A stretch of DNA of 64,000 nucleotides, taken from Quercus robur (Eukaryota; Streptophyta; Magnoliopsida; Fagales; Fagaceae). The position numbers were made by a program, and so were the translations under genes. The notes beneath the pieces were generated by a model. It had not been told where the DNA came from and ran no database searches. It saw only the letters and a program-made list of their open reading frames with translations. Position 1 is the first letter of the stretch. Every line of letters begins with the position of its first letter. Positions 24,464 to 34,471 of the stretch are shown piece by piece. Location: NCBI RefSeq assembly GCF_932294415.1, contig NC_065542.1, positions 2,869,501 through 2,933,500 on the forward strand, given 5' to 3'.

Positions 24464-25505
24464 AATATACATTTTTATACAAACTCGGGTGTGAATGCTT
24501 AAAAGACTATATTGGCACACCATGAAAGTAACAATGCGATGATCTTGATCGTATAACAATGAAAGCTACAACTTTGCAATGGTGGTCATGAATAGACAGG
24601 TATTACTTGGATATTAGTACAACAGTAAAATGAGATTGAGGCTTGCATGTCAAAATAGTAAGTTTAAAGGTTTTCTCGTAGGATAGTCTTTTTGGTATCT
24701 TGTCCATTGTGGAGACAGGAATTATGTCTAAGTCAAAAGCGATTTTTGCAAAGACGAGTACCATATTTTCAAAGGTTATTTGCCAAATTGCTTTCAAACA
24801 TTGCTCTTTTGATAAATAATTTAAAAAATATATATTATTTACCAAAAATGGTTCACCTTTACTCTCAATATTTTTTTATCCTTAATTTCCAAATATTTAT
24901 TGCTAACTAACATCAAACTTAACTTAAACCATTTTTATTAATTTAGGGGTCTTGTGGCTTAAAAAAAAATTGTTTAAAAGGCTCAGTGCAGTCAGGCTTC
25001 ACTCTCTTGTAGCGAAAAAGTTGGGTTTGACTCTGCAATTTTATTAGGTACTCCCTTCATCCCAAAGTAGTTGTTCCATAATTATCTAATTTATCTTTAT
25101 GTACTCTTAAATATATATTTTGCAGGCAAGGGAAATGTGGAGTATGGGCATCATTTTGAGACACACCAAAAAGAATGAGGATGCACTTAATTAGCAGAGG
25201 GAATATTAAAAGAATTTGTTCATATAGTACTGTGTTTTTTTTTTTTTTTATGGGAGCATCTATAAAATTGCTCTTAAAGGAAAATATACATAGATAAATA
25301 ATATATTTTTTTGAAGACATAAAACTAATTAATATTAAGTTTTTGTATGTGTTATCATCAATCTACTCAAATTTCATTAGTTCTCCTATAAAATTAAAAT
25401 AGATTTTTATTTGTGTTGGAAGTTTTGTGGAGGACCAGCTTAAGTGCTCAACACCTCCTTCATGTAGCTTAGTATTCCCATATTTTGCAATGAGACATTG
25501 TTTTG
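24464..25505. other. AT-rich DNA without recognised features
   Basis: Only A/T runs and short frames with no domain content are seen. Confidence 0.35.
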
Positions 25506-25510
25506 GCTAT

Positions 25511-26264
25511 TGTGGGGCCCAGTAGTTTAGGAACCCGACTCGCTCGCTTATGGGGAGTCCACAAGCCCCAAACTAAAGGAGGCCAGGGCCCAAGTCCAAA
25601 AATAGGAAGCCCAAAGTGGCCCGAAGATACGGCCGAGGACAGCTTAGTCCTCGGCAGACCCAAAGTCTCATGGATCAGAGTGGAATACAAGCTAACTGGA
25701 AAGATCACAAAATATCTTGGGGAAGTTGTCCTTAATACCCTCCACTGATATGACACTGCACCTAACAGAGCCGGATTCTTAGGCTTTATTGATCATCTCC
25801 AACAATTTCAGGATTAGATTGATGGGACAGATATCTGTCCTGGAAAGGTCGACCCTACACGTGGACGAGGGACAACAAACGTAGGCGAGTATAAAAGAAA
25901 ACGTTAGGTAACGAAGTGAAGGATCCCTATCTCACTTCCTGAAAAATAACTCTAGGAATGAGAATGCCCGGATAATATATGCACTCCACCATGAAAAACC
26001 CATCGACGGGCAACCGGAGAAAAACACTAGTGCTCCTCGGACATGATCCGAGGAGCCCAATCCCTCAAGTTATAAAGCTATTGGGCTTGGATATCCGGGA
26101 TAAAGCCTCTTCTAGTCTAGGTTTATCTAAGGTCCGGCCTGTACTAACGCCCCGTGACCCAACGCCAGCCTTTCACACCCACTCTCTACAAATTTTATTT
26201 TGAGGGATCCATCACGCGCGAGCCCAACGTCATCGTTGGGCCGCTTGAGAATCGTGTCCCTACA
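25511..26264 (+). repeat. 5' LTR (754 bp)
   Basis: Contains a forward TATA-like GCGAGTATAAAAGAAA and a 10-bp inverted repeat GCTCCTCGGA / TCCGAGGAGC (26032-26041 and 26047-26056, 5-base loop). Confidence 0.93.
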
Positions 26265-26521
26265 ATTGGCGCCGTCTGTGGGAAAGGCTTACGCGTTGGC
26301 ACGGGTGGCGCATGAGTCAGCTCTCTAGAAAGCAGAGATTCACGAGTTTTTCCCATCTCCGGCGACGTGCAGTTGTTGCTCCGCCATAAGCTTCTGCTAG
26401 GGGCTACGCCTTGCACTGCTAACGGCGCGGGCAGCTCTAGGGGCTTCCGGCCTCAAGCCAACTCTCCCCTCCCTGGCCTAGGGGCTGACCTTCGAAAAAT
26501 AAATAAGTATAAAAAAAGGAA

Positions 26522-27085
26522 TCTTACAAGTTTTGGACAGAACCAAGGCCTTGCATGGTCCTCGGACCCAAGCCTATGGGGAAACCAAGTACAAAAAAGA
26601 ACTCTTACAAGTTTTGGACAGAACCAAGGCCTTGCATGGTCCTCGGACCCAAGCCTGTGGGGAAACCAAGTACAAAAAAGAACTCTTACAAGTTTTGGAC
26701 AGAACCAAGGCCTTGCATGGTCCTCGGACCCAAGCCTATGGGGAAACCAAGTACAAAAAAAAGAACTCTTACAAGTTTTGGACAGAACCAAGGCCTTGCA
26801 TGGTCCTCGGACCCAAGCCTGTGGGGAAACCAAGTACAAAAAAGAACTCTTACAAGTTTTGGACAGAACCAAGGCCTTGCATGGTCCTCGGACCCAAGCC
26901 TGTGGGGAAACCAAGTACAAAAAAGAACTCTTACAAGTTTTGGACAGAACCAAGGCCTTGCATGGTCCTCGGACCCAAGCCTATGGGGAAACCAAGTACA
27001 AACAAGAACTCTTACAAGTTTTGGACAGAACCAAGGCCTTGCATGGTCCTCGGACCCAAGCCTATGGGGAAACCAAGTACACAGA
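26522..27085 (+). repeat. 81-bp tandem array, 7 units
   Basis: Units begin TTACAAGTTTTGGACAGAAC at 26524, 26605, 26686, 26769, 26850, 26931 and 27012; the spacing is 81 bp except one of 83. Each unit carries GGTCCTCGGACC, a short hairpin with GGTCC/GGACC arms. Copies are nearly identical. Since 81 is a multiple of 3, several frames on both strands stay open across the array; these are not genes. Confidence 0.95.
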
Positions 27086-28359
27086 AGCACAATCGGAGTT
27101 CCCTGCTTCCCAGTCGACTGCTCGGATGGATTATTTGGAGATTACCAGTCTCGGATAGTATTCACGCGCTTATCACAGAGTATTCAAATGTTATCCCGGT
27201 TAGTTTCCTAAGTTTGATTTACTATGAGTTATCGATATAATGCCTAGTAGTATTGGTAAATTGGAGTTAGTTAGATTATGTTTCAAGCTATTTTGTCTTA
27301 AATACTCTTGAAGAAACACACACATAGGGCACACCCATTCACGAAGTAGCGTTGTCAAAGGAACAGTATTCAAAACAAGTAAAGAAGGTTCCATTTTTAT
27401 TAAAACAAAGAAATAGTACAGCGTACAACGAAAAAACTGGAATCAGTTTGTGCCAAAGCTCACTACATAACCAAAAAGAAAGGAAGATACAAGAGAATAA
27501 AATAAAGCTGAGGAAGTAGATCAGAGGAGAGGTTGGCTACAGCTCCAAGATCTTGTTCTTCCTCAATGCTTTCGCATGCCCACAACTCAAACAGCAAAAG
27601 AGACCCAACTTGGGCCTGACACCGCTGAAGGAAAGGTGCAGGGAGTGGGAAGTTGAGGGGTTTTCTCTAAATATTCGCCTGCTGCAAAGCAGAGGCGCTG
27701 ATGGCGGAAAATCTTTCTTCTAACATACCAAAATTCTGGCATGAACAGAACCTGCTTCGGATTTTGACTAAAAGAGGGAGAGACACCCTTCCCCTTCGGT
27801 CGAAATGGAGTATTCTCCTGAACTTATGCTTCCTGTGCCCATACCTTACCATTTGGAGTCTCATGAGGACACGGTACTTCTGCGGCGGAGAGGGTTCTTT
27901 CTTCCCAACCCACGCCTTAAACATGCTGTGCTAAGGGAGGATAGCACCAGATGTGGGATTCGTGATATAGGAGAAAACTGAAGGACTGGTGCGTATATAA
28001 AGCAACTCTCTCTCCCTCCCATTTAGTTGAAAAGACAAGGTGGTGGCAGTCAACTCACGCAGCGTTCCAAGGAACGCTACAGACAAAGTGGTTCTGGCTC
28101 AACTTCCAACGCCAACTGCAACCACAAGATTAAAGAAGCCTCGTAAAGGCGCACCTCGATCATTGGGACGTCAGAGAGTACTGCATGGCCAGAGGATGCA
28201 GAAATATCTCTTAATTCGTGGGGAAATTGAATTCGCGGCCCAGGCCTGCTTTGCGTGAAGGCCCAGGTGCTGTGGCCCACGCCGAGAAATGGCCGATTAC
28301 CGAGGACAACCCCTGCTCGGCGCCTTGGGAAATGCCTGATGAAAGGGAGAATCTGAACT

Positions 28360-28760
28360 CAAAGAGTCTTGGACAGAACCTAGGACTCGCATCGTCCTCG
28401 GACCCAAGCCTGTGGGGAAACCAAGTACAAAAAAGATATCTTATGAGTCTTGGACAGAACCTAGGACTTGCATGGTCCTCGGACCCAAGCCTATGGAGAA
28501 ACCAAGTACAAAAAAGATATCTTATAAGTCTTGGACAGAACCTAGGACTTGCATGGTCCTCGGACTCAAGCCTAGAGGGAAACCAGGAATATAAAAAAAA
28601 AACATATCTCATAAGTCTTGGACAGAACCTAGGACTTGCATGGTCCTCAGACTCAAGCCTATGGGGAAACCCAGCACTTAAAATAAAAAGTATAAGCCCT
28701 AAACAAAGCCCAGGCTGTGCGAAGTCCTCGGACTCAGGCCTCTTGGGAGACCAACTACTC
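28360..28760 (+). repeat. Second 81-bp array, about 4 units plus a degenerate one
   Basis: Units start AGTCTTGGACAGAACCTAGG at 28365, 28446, 28527 and 28614, followed by a diverged unit around 28690-28760. They are homologous to the first array (same GGACAGAACC, TCCTCGGAC and GGGGAAACCAAGTAC blocks) but form their own subfamily. Confidence 0.9.
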
Positions 28761-30258
28761 GGATGGAGAAGTTTCTCGGCTCAAATATTGTGAAACGTTA
28801 AGGCCAGTATGTTGAGATGGCAAAATGAACCCCTATTCAATAGCCTACGGAAACTGTTCGTTTTACGGATGATATGTCCTCGGATAACTACTTCTTACGC
28901 CTTATCGAACACTTAGTCCCCATCTCGACTAATTTTAAGGTAAGTCTCGTTCCTCACTGGTCGGATTGTTATGTCGAATAATAATTTTGTTAAAGTTATT
29001 ATGGCATTTTGTTATTAACGAGTATTTTGGCCTTAGTTGTCATTGGTTCAAATGCTATACTACTGTGCCGAGCAAAGCTTGCAAATTTATTAAAACATAT
29101 AAACAGAACATGCGAAATAGAATAACAGTAACTTTTATTAATATAAAAAATTATTACAACGTACAAAGAAGGGCTTAAACAAGCCTATACAAAAAATGAA
29201 CTGCCGAAGCGGTAATAATATCCGTAATACAGATAAGTAAACCGTCAGGTGTCCTTTAAACTCGCCTTCAATGTCTCTCTGAAATCTCTGCCTCAGTACT
29301 GTTCTTATCGGAAGAAGAACCTTGTATAGAAAAGGAGAAGGAGAATGAAGAAGAATTGGAACACATGGAAGTACTTCAGCAAGCTCTTGCCGCTGAGGAG
29401 GGCAAAGGGAAAAGAAGATGGAGGACATGAGCAAGAAGGAGGAGAAGAAGAGGGAAGAGATGAAGAAAATAAAAAGGAGCAAAAGAGGGAGAAAGGGAAT
29501 CAAAGGATGGCGCCAGTGAACAAAGAGAGGAAGAAGCAAGGGCGTTTAGTCCCTGCCTCAATCCTAACTCTTAGCTCACTGGAGCCATATTAGGTATGCT
29601 CATGAGAGAGCGGGTGGAGATGACAAGGGAGGTTTTCGACTCAGTCACACCGGAAGTGAGATGTGACGAGTCCCTGCTTCGGATTTTGGCTAAAAGAATG
29701 GGGAGGCAAATCTTGAGTCTCCGCCACCCTTGCCCCGACCGAGCCATCTCAAGTTTTGTTAGGACATGGCGTTTCTGGAGAAGGAGGGGCTTATTCATGG
29801 CTGACTACTATGGTAGATGTATTATGGGATAGGGAATAACCAGATGGAGGAAGTGAATTCTGAGAAGGGCCTAAGGGATTCAGATATGAGAAAATCGCCT
29901 TTTGTCTTCTCTCTTTATATAGGGAACGAAGAAAGGGATATATACCACGATCAGATCCCCAGGGAAATCTGCAGAGAAGAATGCGCCGCTTCGTTCCCCC
30001 ACGCCATCAGTAACCGTTAGATCTGGGAGGTCTCGTAAATGGGAAGCTATTAAAGACACGCTGCAAACAACCAAACGTCATAATGGCAACGTACGCAAAT
30101 TTAGGAAAACGGCTCATAGACCGGTACATTCCTCGGGGAGGTGAAGAGTCGCCAACGTTGATCAAGGGCTGAACTCAATGAACTGCAATGAAGGCTTGAT
30201 ATTATCAAAACCCACCTTTCCAACCGTGACGTTGGACAGCAGGGTTTTGAGGGGCTAA

Positions 30259-31012
30259 TGTGGGGCCCAGTAGTTTAGGAACCCGGCTCGCTCGCTTATG
30301 GGGAGTCCACAGGCCCCAAACTAAAGGAGGCCAAGGCCCAAGTCCAAAAATAGGAAGCCCAAAGTGGCCCGAAGATACGGCCGAGGACAGCTTAGTCCTC
30401 GGCAGACCCAAAGTCTCATGGATCAGAGTGGAATACAAGCTAACTGGAAAGATCACAAAATATCTTGGGAAAGTTGTCCTTAATACCCTCCACTGATATG
30501 ACACTGCACCTAACAGAGCCGGATTCTTAGGCTTTATTGATCATCTCCAACAATTTCAGGATTAGATTGATGGGACAGATATCTGTCCTGGAAAGGTCGA
30601 CCCTACACGTGGACGAGGGACAACGAACGTAGGCGAGTATAAAAGAAAACGTTAGGTAACGAAGTGAAGGATCCCTATCTCACTTCCTGAAAAATAACTC
30701 TAGGAATGAGAATGCCCGGATAATATATGCATTCCACCATGGAAAACCCATCGACGGGCAACCGGAGAAAAACACTAGTGCTCCTCGGACATGATCCGAG
30801 GAGCCCAATCCCTCAAGTTATAAAACTATTGGGCTTGGATATCCGGGATAAAGCCTCTTCTAGTCTAGATTTATCTAAGGTCCGGCCTGTACTAACGCCC
30901 CGTGACCCAACGCCAGCCTTTCACACCCACTCTCTACAAATTTTATTGTGAATGATCCATCACGCGCGAGCCCAACGTCATCGTTGGGCCGCTTGAGAAT
31001 CGTGTCCCTACA
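30259..31012 (+). repeat. 3' LTR (754 bp)
   Basis: Same length as the 5' LTR and about 98.4% identical by eye. It carries the same hairpin at 30780-30804. A weak purine-rich stretch (GGGTTTTGAGGGGC) precedes it. Confidence 0.93.
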
Positions 31013-31017
31013 GCTAT

Positions 31018-33560
31018 TGTCGTAGGATTTGTGTTGAAAGATTTAATTAATTCAAATATTACTAATTGGAATTTTTTTTTTTAAGTATTTGGAAAATCTT
31101 TGGAGAAAAGTAATATCGGTCCGTGCATGAATTATATGGATCTTAAAGCATTTGTATCAATTCGTGCAAAAAAAAATCTACTTTAGCATAAGAACTTACC
31201 TTTTTCTAGTTTACACAATCGTTTTTAAAAAATTCCCCTATCAGATTATCGATTTTACACTATATTTTACTAAAATATTATTTCTTTATCAACCAAGAAA
31301 GGGGTGGGGGGGGGGGGAGACAGAGAGTTGAGAAATGACTAAAAAATTAAATATATAGCTACAATGTAGCAACTTTGCAAATTTATATATTTTTAACTTG
31401 ACTAATGTGTGATCTTGAAACTTCAATGCGTAAAACTGAGTCATTTTTATATTTTGTATTGTCAAATGCTCTTAGTTGCTTCTATCATGATATTATAAAG
31501 AAATAATACAATAATCGGGCATCAAAGCAAACGGATTATGATCAATTAACTCTTACACTAGTTTAGTGCAGCAACATCAATTATCTCTTGATGATGATAA
31601 TACAAGAGGTTAAGTGAAAGGAGCCCTTTTTCCACTGACTTGACGGTGTAAACACTAAACATATATGATAGCCTTTTGAAAGTAGTGTCAAATCTAACCA
31701 AAGAGTTCTAGGACTTTCTTGTTTGTAATTTTCTAAAACTGATATACCGTGTGGAAGCCACTCTTGGTTGTTTCCTCACTGGAAACAATTATGTGTATGA
31801 TTGCTCATCAGAAAGTAAAGCATACTTATCCAGTTTTTGTAGTTTTCTCAGGAGCTCTTGGAGTTTCTTTCTTATCCTAATTAAAGGGAATTCTGATTGA
31901 AAAAACATAAAGCACATTAATGGTAATAGCACTACTGACAGTGGTGTTAAAGTAAGCCTTATGAAAAGATGGACAACCAATCTTATTTCTCACTAAAACG
32001 TGGTGATTTAGAAAGCTTGACAACTTGGCTGGGTTTTGTTAGCTTTTCCCAACTAATCTGATTGAACTTCAGATTCCAAATGGGAAAACCCAAATTAAGC
32101 TGAAAAAAAGGAAAAACTTCTAGTACATTTTTAGAAATTTGGCTTGGAAAAGAAAAGAGCAACTAGTCACAACATGGGGTAAAAGGCCCCCAAAATTGTG
32201 TATTACAAAAGAGAGAGATCAGTTTATTATAAGTTACTGTAAGCCTTTATTTGATTTAGTACTCTAATTACTAAGTATGTTTTTTCTTTTCCTTAAGAGA
32301 TTTCATGGACTTAAAGCCCTATATTAACCATACATAAAGACCCGTGCTTTTCTATGAAGAAATTGACCTATAAAAGAAGTCATTCTTTATAGCTCAAATT
32401 AAAAGCAAAATTTCAGCAAAATAAATAAAAGCAAAAAATCAGTCTCCATAAAAATAAAATTAAAAGCAAAAAGAAAAAGAACAATACCAAATAAAAGGAA
32501 GGAAAAGGATCCACCCAATTTCATTAAGGGTACATGGGTTTGGAAAGAGCCCAAAAAACACCTGTCATTGTGAGAGACCCGGTCAATGTGGGCCGACATG
32601 AAAAAATATAGCTGGGTTGTTTCACTTGTTTGACGCCCAATCTCATCTTTATCTTTGATGAATTAGCTCTTTTTGGGCAGCCATAACTTCTTCTTCTCAG
32701 TCAGTGTACGTATCACATGAAAAGCACTCTATAATTTTTTTTTTTTTTTTTTTTTGAGAAACCCTCTATAATATTCTCTATTCTTGATAGAAAGGCCAAC
32801 AACCTTTTTCTTTTCTTTTTTGAACAACGGACATCTCTTCTTTAAGGACCATGGACCTAAGGTAGTATTTCCCCCAGTGGTGTCCTTGTTTTGGGAGGAC
32901 CATTCCACTCTGAAAGCTTTTCTCCAAATCCATTGAATAGCGGCTTGGAAAGATTATTCACAATTTCACGATACGATTGAGGATTGAGCGACTTATATAG
33001 CTTCTTTAAATAATATGTATGGATGGTCTTATGAATCATCACAAAGTGGATCAAAGAAAAATTCTTCCAAATCAATTTAAAAGAAAATTTTGTATATTTC
33101 ACTCTGGTCATGAAGCACCTTGAAAATCCTATCAATTGATACTATAAAGTTCTAAACCAATGAATCTATGAAAAATATGATGTATCTTTTTAAGTCTATA
33201 GAAAGGATTTGGATTAGGTCTAGTCTATCCAGTGCATTGAATCGTTGATATGATGACATATAGTAAAAAATGCACACATATTATCATTTCAACAAGTGTA
33301 GTACAACTAAACACTAAACCCAAGCTTTAGCCAATACAAAACTCTCCATCCGGTGTGCTCAAACTAAGTCACTAACCACAAAGCTAAGAGCATTCCCATT
33401 GGCAATTGTAAATGGGAAATGTAAGGGAAATTTAGCATGAAGGCACAAAAAGAGCCCAGTAGTTGGACTTGTAAAAATTATAATATATTTTAACTCCAAA
33501 AGATCATTGCAGCATTGCAGTAGTAGCACAAAAATTATATATTATATTATTTTAGTAGGC
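31018..33560. other. AT-rich intergenic DNA
   Basis: No gene was recognised. Short reading frames at about 31.8, 32.4 and 32.9 kb have no domain content. A 10-base G tract is at about 31308. Confidence 0.35.
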
Positions 33561-33566
33561 AATATA

Positions 33567-34147
33567 TCTGTATATATTAAGAGGATTCAGAAAGTTAGTT
33601 ATTACTTTTTTTTTCCTATCAAAAATACCCCTAAATTAATTAACCAACAACTTAAAAATTGGATTAAAATAGTAAATTAGAAAAATAAAATTGGTTATTA
33701 CTTTTTTTACTGTCAAAAATACCCTACCTAAAACTTAAAAATGGGGTTAAAATAGTAAATTGACAAAAATAATAAATTTCTACTTCTACATTGAAATACC
33801 TTCTTGCTTCTAATAAACTCCTCATTTCACGTGGATTTAAATTCTCACTTCTACTCACTAACTCCCTACAAAATAGGATTACTTTTTTGTTAGTTTTAAA
33901 ACTCCTCCAATTTACAAAACTCACCCTACATATTCTTTTTTTTTTTTTTTTTTTACTTCATCACGATGTATTTGTTTCTTCTGTCCTCCTTTTATTTCAA
34001 TTTTTTTTTTTTTTTTTAAATTTCATTACACCCTCAGTTTTTAGTTTTTTTTTTTTTTGTAATTGGAAAATGTAGAAATCCCAAATTATAATAAATATAA
34101 ATTATTAATTTTTACCCAAAAAATAGAAGAGCGTGCCCAGAGGCTAG
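33567..34147 (+). mobile_element. Helitron-like element, 581 bp, non-autonomous
   Basis: The 5' end TCTGTATATATTAAGAGG and the 3' end GAGCGTGCCCAGAGGCTAG fit the TC...CTAG ends of plant Helitrons. The element sits between A and T (AT target) with no target duplication. A similar 5' start occurs at about 14713. The inside is AT-rich and non-coding. Confidence 0.6.
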
Positions 34148-34464
34148 TATTATTTTACTGAGTAAAATAGGAAAATAAAAGTTTGGATGTTGATTGTGTT
34201 ATAAAAGAGTATGGTATAATTGATAAAGTAGTTTTTTGAGATAATAAAATAGAATAAAATAAAAGTTGGGATGTGAATGCTGTAATAGTTACTAGTTAGT
34301 AGTAAAAGCATATAAAATTGCGGTTGACATCACCATATCCACTTACATAGGAGTGTGGCTATCATCAAGCCATGACACTCCCTCTTCTCCTCTCTTTCAC
34401 CCACACACACTTTTCCATTATTTTCCTTCTCTTCCTCAAACAGAAAAAGAACTCCTCACATCAC

Positions 34465-34470
34465 ATGTGA
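34465..34470 (+). promoter_or_regulatory. Start-stop uORF (ATG TGA) before PSB33
   Basis: ATGTGA at 34465-34470 is a minimal upstream ORF that ends one base before the main ATG at 34472. AUG-stop elements are known to stall ribosomes in some plant leaders. Whether this one lies in the transcript depends on the start site, but it is so close to the main ATG that inclusion is very likely. Confidence 0.5.
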
Positions 34471-34471
34471 C

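Larger units (their letters stand above)
25511..31012 (+). mobile_element. Non-autonomous LTR retrotransposon (LARD-like), 5.5 kb
   Basis: A fossil virus-like element with both ends in place. Two 754-bp LTRs (25511-26264 and 30259-31012) start TGTGGGGCCC and end CCCTACA; perfect 5-bp target duplications GCTAT flank it (25506-25510 and 31013-31017). The primer-binding site TGGCGCCGTCTGTGGG starts at 26267, a form common in plant Ty3 elements. The LTRs differ at about 12 of 754 positions (1.6%), which suggests insertion within roughly the last 1-4 million years, depending on the rate. The internal 4 kb shows no recognisable gag, protease, reverse transcriptase or integrase, so it must have moved with help from another element. 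Its most unusual parts are two arrays of 81-bp repeats. The frame of the element looks whole. Confidence 0.92.

Noticed and set aside
25503-25756. Frames of about 80-95 codons, repeated at 30205-30504
   Set aside because: They lie in the two LTRs and are identical because the LTRs are; not genes.
26367-27240. Long overlapping reading frames (up to 263 codons) on both strands
   Set aside because: They are by-products of the seven 81-bp repeats inside the LTR element. The period is a multiple of three and no unit contains a stop in those frames. No domain and no codon-level signal for a single frame.
28211-28793. Reading frames of 130-190 codons over the second array
   Set aside because: Same cause as the first array; repetitive text on both strands and no domain.
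29138-29600. Frames over a GAAGA-rich stretch
   Set aside because: Low-complexity purine/pyrimidine sequence within the LTR element; the translations are Ser/Leu/Phe or Lys/Glu runs without domain content.
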